DNA from: Humulus lupulus
Lineage: Eukaryota > Streptophyta > Magnoliopsida > Rosales > Cannabaceae
NCBI RefSeq assembly: GCF_963169125.1
Contig: NC_084794.1
Coordinates: forward strand, 74,869,665-74,933,664
DNA: 64,000 nucleotides
Reading direction: 5' to 3'
The notes below the pieces were generated by a model. That model was not told the DNA's origin, made no database searches, and was given only the letters and a program-made list of their open reading frames with translations. Made by a program: the position numbers and the translations under genes. Below, in pieces: positions 12,201 to 24,623 of the stretch (position 1 is its first letter; each line of letters begins with the position of its first letter).

Positions 12201-12726
12201 GGGCTAGCTAAGAATCGGGGATGTATGTACGTGAGGATAACCCTATATCTACAACATGAGTATGAGGGGTATAAGAAAAGGACCTATGCGTATGTACTTG
12301 AAGGGCCATAAGAGAAGAGAATAAAAAACTCTAAAGAATGGGTGCATTTCAGCCAGTGACCCTACCCTCGTATAAAAGATAAAGGAAACATGTGTATCAT
12401 TGGAGGAGGAAGGTATACCCGGGTGTGGATGTATGGATCCGCAGATGTGCAAGGACAGACTTTTGGGGGGCGTAAAGAAGGGCCGAGCGACAAGCGAGAG
12501 CGGATCCTTAGTAGCAAGAGAACGCGGCACTACAATGCAAACCTGATATGAGAAGAAATAAGCAAAAAAGGGGGGGGGAGGGGGATGAATAAATAAAAAG
12601 GGGAGAAAATTACCACAGGAATGCTTCTATGGAGGATATAACCTTGGAGCTCCTAGATATATATTGAAGGAAATACCACTAAGCTAAATAGGTGTTGGTG
12701 TGAAGAAGTGGGTTCAGGACATGGGG

Positions 12727-12734
12727 TATTTATA
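12727..12734 (-). promoter_or_regulatory. TATA-like box for the reverse-strand gene of element A
   Basis: TATAAATA on minus, about 530 bases upstream of the candidate start at 12200 and facing inward from the 3' LTR side. Elements B and C have a TATA-like box in the same relative place. Confidence 0.4.
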
Positions 12735-13053
12735 AGGAAAATCAAGATTTTCTAGCCATTGGATCAAATTGGGATGGATGGTGGAGATCATGAGCCTTGG
12801 TAATCTTGGGATCCGCGAGGGGGAATGATTGGCCCTCATCTCATCTTAAGGTCAAAGTAGGATCACAACAAAAATTAGGTGGTTTTTGTGTTTCTTTATG
12901 AATTACAAGAAACACACCACCAAGGCCAATTTTTTGTTTCCTCATTTATTTTAAGATATCGTTCAAAAGGTGAGCCTTTTGTGCCCCTTCAAGGAACACG
13001 AAGCACAAACGTCGTTCATCTCACGCGAAGGATATATGAAAGAGTATATGAAC

Positions 13054-14950
13054 TGTTAGGAGTATGTCCTAAAAGCATGTAAAAGAGATTTCTTATTTCT
13101 ATGAATAAATAAATACAATGGTTTATTATTGTTATATTTGGATTATTAAATTATTATTTGAATAATTTTGTAAATATCAGAAAAATTCCATATTCATTAT
13201 TGAGGATGTGATCTTGTATTAGTACGAGAGAATTAAGATCACATGAATAAATAAAAATAGTCAACAACAACAAATTAAAGTTAAGGAATTCTTTAATTGG
13301 GGTTGTAAGTACGGTTTGTTGAGTATCATGTTGATACAAATAATCTAGATTCAGATTATTGATGTGGTGAGACATCTCGGTAAAGGTGTTTTATATAATA
13401 TGATTATATATGACATGGACCGATATGGATAAAAGTCTTTATCCAAAAACTATTTAATAATAAAGACTTGTAATTTATATCATAACTGATGATCATTTAT
13501 AGATCAACCTAAATCTGGAGTGTTCATGAACTCCTGTTCATGTTAATCTTTTGATTCATTCGTTAAGGTCTCTTTACAGAATGAGGCTAGTGACTTTTGT
13601 TTTGGAGATTTAATATCATGGATGGCTGGGAACATGTATCAATAATACAGAATCTAATCTTTCCTAACGGATCGTATATTAGTTCCCTTAAGGGATAATT
13701 CTGGAACTGAATGATTTTGAGCTCAAATCTATAATTAGATTATAGATTAATTATTCACTAGTGAATTAATGGTACTTAAGGAATAAGAAGTAAATTAGAA
13801 AGGTAAAATGGTAATTGTTCCATTCTAATTTATGAACTAATTAATTAGAGGGTTGAACTATTGTAAGATGGTTATATCAATAGACAGCTTAGAATAAGAT
13901 TTCTGTAAAAGTATATTTATAACATAAAGAGTGCAATTCTAAATTTATAGTGGAGAAATATCAGAATTAATAAATTAACTATAATAATTAAAGAGTTTAA
14001 TTATTTAGTTATAATTTATTGGAGCTTAATGTTATAGGTCCATGCTCCCCAAAATGGCTCAAACAAACACTGACAAATGTAAATACAAAAATGGGCAAAA
14101 TGACTTATTTGATAAGTAAAATATTTTTCTATGCACTAAACATAATTATTGTATAATTATGTGTAATTAATTAATTATTTGATTTAACAAAAATATAATT
14201 AATTTTGAATTAATTTATTTTTGGGAATTTCGGTATTTAAATAATAATAAAAAATTGAGAAAAATCACATGCCTTCCTTGGCATGTGGTACACGTGTAGC
14301 ACAGTGCACAGTCACTGTGCTACATGCATAAGAAGCTCTTGGTAGTTTCTTGGTTCCACAATTTTAGTTATTTAAATATTAAATAAATAATGATATATTG
14401 TAATATGATTAAAATATTATTATTTAATCAAAATCTGATAACTGATTAGTTATTTTTAAATTATTTAAAATAACTAATATTTTATTTTTAATATATTGGA
14501 TATATTAAATATAGGATATCATTTTTTCAGAATGATATTTTTTGAGTGATAGAAAATATATCGTGAAATCTCACTAAGAGAAATAGAGCAGTGATACAAG
14601 CATAGGTCATTGTTCTTTAAAACTTAGGTCCAAACTTTATCAGATCTCATGTGTTGAGAATATCTGATAAATAGATTTTGCCTATTATTTTGTATAGCGA
14701 GCCCACACTCGTTCTTTGAGTGTTGAGAACATTTTGGAGGATCCTGGTGTGGAATCTCAAGGATTTTTGTCATACAAAAAGATAGTTGCAAGGAAGGACT
14801 TGAGGTAATTTTCTATTCATATCTTTGATTCAATATATATATATATATGTATGTGAAGAAGTAGATCTATAAATCTTATGGTGTTAAATTAACAATTTTG
14901 ATTGTTGTTCCGCTGCGTATAATCTCTGATTTGATCTATAAAAACCAATA
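13054..14950 (+). repeat. 5' LTR of the Copia element
   Basis: 1897 bp starting TGTTAGGAGTATGTCCTAAA. It ends ACCAATA where the 3' LTR ends ACCAACA, a one-base change in the terminal CA. It contains two adjacent perfect hairpins at 14266-14287 and 14296-14323. Confidence 0.9.
14266..14323 (+). other. Twin perfect hairpins in the Copia 5' LTR
   Basis: CACATGCC-TTCCTT-GGCATGTG (8-bp stem), eight bases, then GTAGCACAGTG-CACAGT-CACTGTGCTAC (11-bp stem). Both are intact in the 3' LTR (21585-21606 and 21615-21642), while the spacer differs by one base. Confidence 0.85.
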
Positions 14951-14952
14951 AA

Positions 14953-14964
14953 TGGTAACAGAGC
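14953..14964 (+). promoter_or_regulatory. Primer binding site of the Copia element
   Basis: TGGTAACAGAGC differs by one base from the initiator Met tRNA complement TGGTATCAGAGC. Two bases after the LTR. Confidence 0.75.
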
Positions 14965-16795
14965 CATCTACACATATATAAATATATATTGAATCTGCGT
15001 GGGTTTAGTTTTATGCATTTATTTATTTTTGATGAATGAATGGATGGCTTAATATGATTGAATGCATGGGAATGTTAAATCGTTAATTGTATGGTATTTT
15101 GGGTTAGGATTTGTTTATGATTAGATCATTGTGTAAGCCATTAATGGGCATAGGATTTATGTAATTTTATTCGGTTTTTGACACCATAAAATTGTAATTC
15201 CGATCACACAAAAGTCAAAATGGAGCTCGGGATTCAGAATTCAACCACCGTTCCTTCGAGGCCGCCCTCCGAGCCGCTGCCGGGGACGTCGTACGGACGG
15301 GTCCATACGGATTTGTACGGTTCCGTACATTTTGGTCTCGGCAGCACCAAATGGTGCCATGTGTCCCCGTCTTGCTGGTCCAATTTTTTTTTATTTTTCT
15401 GAAATTATTCAGTTATTTTTTTAATTTTAAAATGTTAAATATCCTATTTAATAGAAATTTGATATTTAAATAATGAGATAATTTTGTTATCTTAACAATT
15501 TTTTTTTTAAAATATTATTTAAATTTTTTTTAAAAAATTACAGATTTTAATTAAATTTATTTCAGTTTTAATTAAAAAGGAAAATAAAAATAATGATTAT
15601 TTAAAAGTTTGTTTTAATTAATCAAGATAATTAGAAAATTATTTTCTCATTATTATTCTAGACCAACAACGACACATATCCTACCCTACCGAAAGTAAAG
15701 TAAAGAAGCCTGATGGAGATCAAGGCAGTTTTATTTTATTTTTTCAATTTTATTAAGAGGTTGTAAAATTAGAAATACCCAAAAGCATCCGATTCAACAT
15801 TTATTGTTTATTTATTTAAATAATTGTTTTCATGTGATTGATAACATGTTCATGCATTTTGTGCCATACATAAAAACTCACACAGTCATAATCATGTTTC
15901 TCATTGGTAGAAACATGATTATTAGGATTGTCCTATATGTTTATATGAATTGTTTTGCGAAACCAATTGCATATAAATTACTTAGTTTTATTCTTTGAAA
16001 ACTTTTTAAAATATCACACCATTTTTTTAAAGTCTTTATGACTTAATTTCTTTAAACCAACTTTATTTTAAAAAAAAAATTAGTAAAGTTTAGATGAACA
16101 TAATTGGTAATTTAAAATTGGATATGGACCTAGAAACTCGCTTCTTTCCAATTTTAATTATGTTCATAAAGTTTAAAGAATCTATAATTAATTTGGAATT
16201 AATTAGGTTAAAAACTCTTATTTCAATATAGTGAGTGGGAGAGGGTTGATATCTCAAACATAACCCGTAGTCTCCTTTATTAATATAACACTGTGAAATA
16301 TGAATAGCGCCTCGCGACGGCTTTGTTTTCGTCCCCTTAAGGAAGGTGTCTAGACATGTCAATAGCAAGGTTATATTTCTTACTTAGATAGGAACTAATT
16401 ATGTATTTTAGGTTTGACCGACCTTAAGGCAGCATGTCCTAAATTAATTCTTGAACTCTGAAAAAATGGGTTACACTCACAAAGTTATGATTAAGCTTTT
16501 GCAGTGGATAATCATAACTTGACCAAACTAAGTAGTACTTTAATGTTTAAAAGATAAAATAATGAGTTATTTTAAGTTTTAAACAATAAAGATAAGAACG
16601 TCTTATAAATTCTCTAAGATTAATTTGACCGACCCTAAGGTGGCACTTTGATTGTTAGAAAGTTTTATCGTGGAAATTAAACTTTATTTTATGTGTTTTA
16701 ATTGTGCCCATGCATCACGTTTAATTTCCGAAACTGTGATATTTATTTTTCTAAATAAAACAATATTTGTATTTATTTATTTATTCCCAGCAAAA
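14965..16795 (+). other. Long AT-rich leader of the Copia element
   Basis: 1.8 kb without a recognisable coding region. It ends with a pyrimidine-rich stretch and CCCAG five bases before the gag ATG at 16796, a good 3' splice site. A GC-rich island (15220-15370) and an inversely oriented open frame (16090-16368) show no family resemblance. Confidence 0.5.
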
Positions 16796-17336
16796 ATGTC
16801 TATTGGTGAATTACACACGAATGTTTTTCTCAAATCCTTGGTTTTTGAACCTAAAAATATGCAACACTGGTTTCGAGGCATGTTGACCATTTTTTCTTAT
16901 AAGAAGATGATGTCAACCGTCTGGGAAAAATCTCCAACAGAACCACCTCTAGCTATTAGCTATGAAGCTGAAGAAAAATATGTAAATTGGATGAAATCTG
17001 ATCGGTTGGCACGTTATTGCATGCTTTCAACCATGCCTGATGAAACAAAGGAAAATATATACACTATGACTCAGCACATGAGATGTGGCGAGCAATGACA
17101 AAGGAAGTCTTTGCTGAGCGTCATCGTTTATATCAAACGAAAAAGGTAAATAAGATTTACATATATTTTTTCAACTTTGAATAATAGATTCAAATACTAT
17201 GAATATCATATTCAAATTTTTAGATAGTAGATTCAAAAATATATGCCACTAATCTATTTTTCTTTTGTTTTTCCTTTCGCAAAATCAGAACTCTGAAAAG
17301 GAGGAAGAGACTGATGAGGATTTAAATAGCAAGTAA
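16796..17336 (+). pseudogene. Copia gag, truncated and frameshifted
   Basis: The start MSIGELHTNVFLKSLVFEPK is followed by a Trp-containing core (MQHWFRGMLTIF) and WMKSDRLARYCMLSTMPDET, the pattern of a plant Copia gag (UBN2-like). The frame shifts at about 17080; the next frame continues with MWRAMTKEVFAERHRLYQ. An intron-like AAAAAG/GTAAATAAG to CAAAATCAG segment (17146-17288) then leads to a short acidic tail ending at 17336. The zinc knuckle and protease are absent. Confidence 0.6.
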
Positions 17337-17699
17337 AGAGATGGAGAAGTTGGAGAGTAATTTTATTTAGTAATTTTTATTGTTAGTTGACCAATTTAAA
17401 TTTCTTTATTTTGTTTTAGAAATTTTAGATTTCTGTAAACAAAGAAAACTACAGTCTAGAAATTTAGTTTATTATTAGTAATTTTGATTATTAATGTTTA
17501 GAAACTTATTTCTATTTTTGCATAACATTTATTTCTTTTATTAATAAAGTAGTTATTATTTAAAGAAATTATCTATTTACTTGTTATGCAAATGCTTTGG
17601 GATAAACAAAGTTTACATACTTATAATGAATGACAAATTTTTTATAATTTTGAATTATTTAAATCAGCTAATCCTAAATCTATTAAACTGATTCCGATA

Positions 17700-20352
17700 G
17701 TGAAACATATATGTAGCACTTGAGATTGAGTCATATTGGTCTAGACAGAATAAATAGGCTTGTAAAGGATAGTCCTTTAAGAGAACTATCTATTGGATCT
17801 CTCCCTATTTGTGAATCTTGTCTAGAAGACAAAATGACCAAGAGACCTTTCTTTGCTAAAGGTTCAAGAGCCACAGAACCACTTCAGCTAGTACATACGG
17901 ATGTTGCAATCCACTTAATGTACAAGCAAGAAGAGGTTATGAATATTTTGTCACTTTCATTGACGATTATTCAAAATATAGTTACCTATACTTAATGCAA
18001 AGAAAATCTGAAACTTTTGGAAAGTTCAAAGAATTTCAAGCAGAGGCTGAAAATCAATTAGGTAAATCACTAAAAGCTCTTCAATCTGATCGAGGAGGAG
18101 AGTACTTGGGTTGTGAATTCAAGGACCATTTGCGTGAGCATGGCATTCAATCCCAACTCACTACACCTGAAACGCCATCGTAAAATGGTGTTTTAGAAAG
18201 ACAGAATAGAACGTTATTAGATATGGTTAGATCAATGATGAGTTTCTCATCATTACCACTGTCATTCTGGGGTTATACGATTCAATGTGCTCTAGACATA
18301 TTGAATGTTGTTCCATCTAAGTCTATCCGAAAGACACCCATAGAATTATGGAATGTTTGTAAACCTAGTTTACACCATTTTTGAATTTGGGGGTGTCCTG
18401 CACACGTGCTCAAAGGAAATACCGGGAAGTTGGAATCACGCTCTTAAGTGTGCATGTTTGTGGGATATTCCAAAGAGACTAGAGATGGAATTTTCTATAG
18501 TCTAAAAGAATATAAAATATTTGTATTGACAAATGCAACTTTTCTTGAATATGACTATGTTAATAACCACAAACCTCGCAAAAAGGCTGTTCTGGAGGAG
18601 ATGATCTCGAATGAAGTTGCAAAGTCACCAGCAACAACCAATGAAAAATGGCAAGAGGAAACTACTAGTTCTAGTCAGAATAGTAGAGAACCTCGTCGTA
18701 GTGGGAGGGTTAGTAAGCAACCCTCACGCTATGAACACGAAGTTCAAATGCTTGTGTCTGACACAAACAAAGACGATCTATTGACATTTAAATATGCAAT
18801 GAATGATTCTGACAAGGAAAATGGAAAGAAGCCATGAACCAAGAAATGGAATCGATGTATTCCAATTCTGTCTGGGTTCTTGAAGATCCACCTAAGAATA
18901 TCAAACCCATTGGTTGCAAGTGGATATTCAAGAAGAAAAGAGGAGTGGATGGGAAAGTAGAGACTTTCAAAGAAAGGCTTGTAGCCAAAGGTTACATATA
19001 GAAAGAAGGGGTTGACTATGAAGAAACATTTTCTCCTGTAGCCATGCTAAAATCCATTCGTATACTCTTGTCCATAGCTGCGTGCATGGATTACGAGATC
19101 TAGCAAATGGATGCCAAAACAACTTTTCTGAATGGCTACCCTTGATGAAACCATTTATATATCTCATCCAGAAGGGTTCGAATTAAAAGATCAAGAGCAA
19201 AAGGTTTGCAAGCTTCTTCGGTCCATTCATGGACTCAAACATGCTTCTAGATCTTGGATTCTTAGATTTTATGACACAAGTAAAACATTTGGTTTTTGAA
19301 CAAAATGTTGACGAACCTTATGTCTATAAACAAATCAAAGATGGTATAGTAGTATTCCTCGTTCTTTACATAGATGATATATTACTGTTGGATATGTTGT
19401 AACATCATTATCAAGGGTAAAGAACTGGTTAGCTGAACAATTCCAAATGTAAGATTTGGGAGAAGCCAAGTATGTTCTGGGCAGTAAGATTCTTAGAGTA
19501 GACAGAACAAATACTTTGGCACTGTCTCAAGTACCTTATATTGATAAGGTGCTAGAACACTTTAATATGAAAAACTTCAAAAAGGGTGATATGCCAACTC
19601 GTTCTGGAGTATTCCTTTCCAAGGAGCAGTGTCCCAAAACACCTCAGGAAGAGGAAGACATGAGACAGTATCCCTATGCCTCAGCAGTAGGCAGTCTAAT
19701 GTACGCCATGTTGTGTACAAGACCTGACATTTGTTATGCAGTAGGGATAGTCAGCCGTTATCAATCCAATCCTGGATTAAGTCATTGGATTACAGTGAAG
19801 AATATTCTCAAGTATCTTAGAAATACTAGAGATTATATGCATGTATATTCAGGTGGAGACCTGAACCCCACTAGTTACACTGATTCTGATTTTCAATCAG
19901 ACAGAGATAGTCGGAAATCGACTTCTGGATCAGTGTTTATTCTTGGAGGAGGAGCATTAGTCTTGCAAAGTATTAAAAAAACTAGCATTGCAGACTCCAC
20001 CATGGAAGCCAAGTATATAGCGGCTTGTGAAGCAGCTAAGGAGGCAGTTTGGCTCAAAAAGTTCTACACGGATCTGGAAGTGGTTCCAGAAGTGGAGAAA
20101 CCACTTGTTCTTTACTGTGACAACAGTGGAGCAGTGGCTAATTCTAAAGAACCAAGAAGGCACAAGAGGGGAAAGCATATAGAGCGCAAATACCACTTAG
20201 TTAGAGAAATCATACATAGAGGAGATGTGTCCATTCTGAAAATCGCATCAAAACACAATCTGGCAGATCCGTTTATGAAGACGCTTTTTGCAAAGCAATT
20301 TGAGGGTCATGTACGTAATATGGGATTGAGAGAAATGCCTCACTTGCTTTAA
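17700..20352 (+). pseudogene. Copia pol: integrase, reverse transcriptase, RNase H
   Basis: From about 17720: a pre-integrase zinc region (RLSHIGLDRINRL, CESCLEDK), the integrase core (LQSDRGGEYLG at about 18085, LERQNRTLLDMVRSMM at about 18195), a C-terminal region, RT (KPIGCKWIFKKKRGVDGK at about 18903; YIDDILL at about 19368), and RNase H (TRPDICYAVG, TSYTDSDFQSDRDSRKSTSG, ADSTMEAKYIA, HLVREIIHRGDV). It normally copies RNA to DNA and integrates it. At least a dozen stops and shifts lie between 17995 and 19455. The last 298 codons (19456-20352) remain open. Confidence 0.85.
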
Positions 20353-20367
20353 GTACAAGTGGGAGAT

Positions 20368-22262
20368 TGTTAGGAGTATGTCCTAAAAGCATGTAAAAGA
20401 GATTTCTTATTTCTATGAATAAATAAATACAATGGTTTATTATTGTTATATTTGGATTATTAAATTATTGTTTGAATAATTTTGTAAATATCAGAAAAAT
20501 TCCATATTCATTATTGAGGATGTGACCCTGTATTAGTACGAGAGAATTAAGATCATATGGCTGAATAAAAATAGTCAACAACAACAAATTAAAGTTAAGG
20601 AATTCTTTAATTGGGGTTGTAAGTACGGTTTGATGATTATCATGTTGATACAAATAATCTAGATTCAGATTATTAATGTGGTTAGACATCTCGGTAAAGG
20701 TGCTTTATATAATATGATTATATATGACATGGACCGATATGAATAAAAATCTTTATCCAAAAATTATTTAATAATAAAGAGTTGTAATTTATATCATAAC
20801 TGATGATCATTTATAGATCAACCTAAATCCAGAGTGTTCATGACCTCCTGTTCATGTTTATTAAATCTTTTGATTCATTCGTTAAGGTCTCTTCACAAAA
20901 TGAGGCTAGTGACTTTTGTTTTGGAGATTTAATATCATGGATGGCTGGGAACATGTATCAATAATACAAAATCTAATCTTTCCTAACGGATCGTATATTA
21001 GTTCCCTTAAGAGTTAATTCTGGAACTGAATGATTTTGAGCTCAAATCTATAATTAGATTATAGATTAATTATTCACTAGTGAATTGATGGTACTTAAGG
21101 AATAAGAAGTGAATTAGAAAGGTAAAATGGTAATTGTTCCATTCTAATTTATGAACTAATTAATTAGATGGTTAAACTATTGTAAGATGGTTATATCAAT
21201 GGACAACTTAGAATAAGATTTCTGTAAAAGTATATCTATAACATAAATAGTGCAATTCTTAATTTATAGTGGAGAAATATCAGAATTAATAAATTAACTA
21301 TAATAATTAAAGAGTTTAATTATTTAGTTACAATTTATTGGAGCTTAATGTTATAGGTCCATGGTCCCCGAAATGACTCAAACAAACACTGACAAAGGTA
21401 AATACAAAAATGGGCAAAATGACTTATTTGATAAGTAAAATATTTTTCTATGCACTAAACATAATTATTGTATAATTATGTGTAATTAATTAATTATTTG
21501 ATTTAACAAGAATATAATTAATTTTGAATTAATTTTTTTTTGGGAATTTTGGTATTTAAATAATAATAAAAAATTGAGAAAAATCACATGCCTTCCTTGG
21601 CATGTGGTACACATGTAGCACAGTGCACAGTCACTGTGCTACACGCATAAGAAGCTCTTTGTAGTTTCTTGGTTCCACAATTTTAGTTATTTAAATATTA
21701 AATAAATAATGAGATATTGTAATATGATTAAAATATTATTATTTAATTAAAATTTGATAACTGATTAGTTGTTTTTAAATTGTTTTAAATAACTAATATT
21801 TTATTTTTAATATATTAGATATATTAAATATAGGATATCAGTTTTTCAGAACGATACTTTTTGAGTGATAGAAAATATATCGTGAAATCTCACTGAGAGA
21901 AATAGAGCAGTGATACAAGCATAGGTCACTGTTCTTCAAAACTTAGGTCCAAACTTTATCATATCTCATGTGTTGAGAACATCTGATAAATAGATTTTGC
22001 CTATTATTTTGTATGGCGAGCCCACACTCGTTCTTTGAGTGTTGAGAACATTTCAGAAGATCCTGATGTGGAATCTCAAGGATTTTGCTGTACAAAAAGA
22101 TAGCAGCAAGGAAGGACTTGAGGTAAATTTTTATTCATATCTTTGATTCAATATATATATGTATGTGAATAAGTAGATCTAAAAATCTTGTGGGGTTAAA
22201 TTAACAATTTTGATTATTGTTTCGCTGCGTATAATCACTAATTTGATCTATAATAACCAACA
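20368..22262 (+). repeat. 3' LTR of the Copia element
   Basis: 1895 bp, nearly identical to the 5' LTR. The polypurine tract AAGTGGGAGA lies directly upstream (20358-20366). Confidence 0.9.
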
Positions 22263-22290
22263 TGAACACACTTAAAAGAATGTTCATAGA

Positions 22291-22302
22291 CTCGGGGGCA
22301 AG
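22291..22302 (+). promoter_or_regulatory. Polypurine tract of element A
   Basis: CTCGGGGGCAAG immediately before the 3' LTR start. It resembles the internal motif at 9301. Confidence 0.65.
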
Positions 22303-23486
22303 TGTGAATACGGGAAATTGTCCCTTTGAGCACCCCACACCAAGTCACAAGGATATACCTCAATATGAGAAGGTCTCTTATGCAACATCCTAAGAATGAT
22401 CTCCCAAGATGTCAAGGTTCCTCCGGAATAATGAATGACTTATCCACCCGCCGAGGCACAAGTCATAGCGGGGCCTGCCTCGACCGCCCACACCTAAGGC
22501 CGAATCCCGCTTGCCTCGGTCGCCTAGCCAATCCGCCGAGGCACAAGGGCCTCGCATAGTGAGGCCTTCCTCGACTGCCCACGTGCAAGGGCCTCGTGCC
22601 GCCTAGCCAATCCGCCGAGGCACAAGGGCCTTGCATAGCGAGGCCTTCCTCGACTGCCCACGTGTAAGGGCCTCATGCCGCCTGCCTCGATTACCCAGCC
22701 GATCTGCTGAGGCACTAGGGCCTCGCATAGCGAGGCTTACCTCACCATAGGGACATAAGCCTCATTAGGTAAGGGCCCTTGCCTTATGTTTAAGGGTCGC
22801 CGCAAAACCGCACGCCTCGCCAACCCGAAGATACGCGAAAGGCATATTGCCTCCTCGGATACGACATGTGCTTCACCGAAGGGGTCCTACTTATCCCCCT
22901 AGAGCAATGGACACCAACGGGGCACCTCTTCATCGAGTCTTCTAATAAAATATTTCCCACACATAGTGAAATATAAGGAGGCTTGAAGAAGATATGCATC
23001 TTAGAGTTGTAAGCAAAACCATTAGGTATGGGGCATGCGTAAGGATACAGGGTGTACGACCCTAAGGGCGAAGAATGCATGAATCTGACATCCGTACCTG
23101 ACAAGTTGTGGAGGTACGAATTCATACGAGACGTGGGGGAATGACTTGTATGGCTCTGACCGTGTACCAACGTCGACACCATAACCCTCTGCACCACTAC
23201 ACCCTGCACCACTACCCTGACAATGTACCTACGTACAATCTTGTCCCCTGGGACCACCTTGTATCAGGGGCCATTAGAGCTCATCTATAAATAGGCTTAA
23301 ACCCCTCAAATGAAGGGGTTGGAAAATTCTTTGTATGCTCCGAGAATTAAGGAATATACAATTTTTGTTCCATTGTAGTTCTGCACCTTTCTCCTTCAAG
23401 TTCTTTCTATCTTATTTCTACACAGTTTTTGCAATACACATTGAGTTTTATGATCAGATATTGTTGACGAGTTCTCACTATCAACA
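22303..23486 (+). repeat. 3' LTR of element A
   Basis: About 1.18 kb from TGTGAATACGGG to CACTATCAACA. The end (GTTGACG followed by TCAACA) matches the LTR ends of element B. Right after it, TGTTG (23487-23491) is the expected target duplication; its partner is outside the window. No second LTR copy is present to confirm the start, which could be 22303 or 22305. A TATAAATA (23285-23292) is a candidate LTR promoter. Confidence 0.65.
22443..22745 (+). repeat. GC-rich tandem repeat in the element A LTR
   Basis: About four diverged copies, 79-90 bp each, of a unit containing CCGCCGAGGCACAAGGGCCT and GCATAGCGAGGCCT. GC-rich and CpG-rich against an AT-rich background. Open frames across it on both strands are by-products. 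Confidence 0.75.
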
Positions 23487-24314
23487 TGTTGTTCTTTTAT
23501 TATTTCACGCTCGAACCAGAGGTAAGAAAACTACACCCAGTATGTGACATGCAGGGTTATTGATGAGGCATGTTGAGTGCTCTATATATGGACATTGATT
23601 GCTCTATATATGGACATTGATTGCATTGTAAATGCCTAGAAACTTTGCTTATTTGTGAATGGCACTGACTTATTAGTCACAAACGATATTAGTGTTAGCA
23701 CTTGTCGTGAAGTCTTGACTTATCAGTCATGATTGGCAGTAGTACTAAGCACTGGTCGTATGGTATTGACTTATGATTCAAGAGCGACATTAATGTGTTT
23801 AACACAGGGCGAAATGATTAGATCTAATCAATATGAGCATGAAATGCTTGACCGACCTATAGGTCGAAGTAAACTAAAGAGCTGGTCTAGTATAAAGGCT
23901 AGTCACTTAGAGCCAGGGCCAAAAGGCTCAGGTGACTCAAACATCACATGGCTTAGGGTGCAGAGCCCCAGAGTGTCTCCTACCCAGAGAGTATGCGGCC
24001 ACTTGACCACCATGGCCAAGGTGTTTCTCAGGGGAACTAGGGTTTAAGCCTATTTTTTCCGCTTAGGTTGGCGGGTTGTAACTTTTATACTGTAATAACC
24101 ATTTTGGATTGTAAATAACTTTGTAATCATTTTTATGGGCCCATGTATAGTTTAACGTTTTAAATAAAATATATACATTCCTTTTGACCAAGTTTTTTAC
24201 CCTGGCCTATTAATAACACCTAGAAGCACGTTTATAACCTAATGACTTGATTAGCAAGTTAAGCACTATTTAAAGTAGACACACTAACGGTCCTAGAGTA
24301 ACCGGGGCTTTACA
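23487..24314 (+). mobile_element. 3' piece of an old Tekay-like LTR
   Basis: It starts within LTR sequence (TGTTGTTCTTTTATTATTTC) matching 2588-2610 of the Tekay-like LTR, then AGGTAAGAAAACTACACCC. It ends GGGGCTTTACA. It carries diverged hairpins of the same type (TGACTTATTAGTCA near 23664, CGACCTATAGGTCG near 23853). Element A inserted here; the left piece of this LTR is outside the window or lost. Confidence 0.7.
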
Positions 24315-24623
24315 GGAAAAATAAAAAAAATAGAATAAGGACTAGTGTTTCGGCTATGGGTGTGTAAAGTGTACGGCGAAATGGAGAGAACTTTTGGGAC
24401 TATGGATTTCGAAATTATGAGAGGTTTTTTAGAGCTTTTGAGTGTGAGAAAAATGGTGAAGGGTAAGTCTCTATTGATAAGCTTCAAACCCCAACTGCCT
24501 TCCTTGATTTTCTTCACACTATTCAACTTAAATTTTAAAGATCAAACCTTCCCTCCACTATATGGTTTTGGCCAGCCTAGTATTACTCCCTTCTTTTTGC
24601 TACATCATCTCCAAGTATGTCAC
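24315..24623. other. Unassigned sequence
   Basis: About 310 bp with overlapping open frames on both strands (24293-24526 minus, 24345-24662 plus). No recognisable domain and no sign of constraint. Nothing further supported. Confidence 0.3.

Larger units (their letters stand above)
13054..22262 (+). mobile_element. Complete but mutated Copia element inserted in element A
   Basis: LTRs at 13054-14950 and 20368-22262, flanked by the perfect duplication TGAAC (13049-13053 and 22263-22267). Domain order integrase, RT, RNase H is that of Copia (Ty1) elements. It has a long leader, a broken gag, no recognisable protease, and pol with many stops, so it is not autonomous. LTRs of 1.9 kb are long for Copia; the lineage (Tork or Angela group) is a guess. 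Confidence 0.9.
682..23486 (+). mobile_element. Tat/Retand-like Gypsy element A, 3' part, split by nested insertions
   Basis: Remaining pieces are 682-780, 9210-13053 and 22263-23486. They rejoin once the solo LTR (TSD ACATA) and the Copia element (TSD TGAAC) are removed. They hold the region between integrase and 3' LTR: a polypurine-like motif (9301), a reverse-strand gene (9777-12200), a TATA-like box (12727), the polypurine tract (22291-22302) and the 3' LTR (22303-23486). Gag and pol would lie left of the window or are lost. Lineage is inferred from its matching architecture with element B, where the second RNase H typical of Tat elements is visible. Confidence 0.65.

Noticed and set aside
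12249..12530. A 93-codon minus-strand frame
   Set aside because: Lies in the probable leader of the element A reverse gene; no motif and no match in elements B or C.
15220..15402. Short GC-rich frame in the Copia leader
   Set aside because: 60 codons, no family, followed by poly-T; likely chance.
19957..20196. Minus-strand frame opposite Copia RNase H
   Set aside because: Shadow of the well-supported plus-strand RNase H coding sequence.
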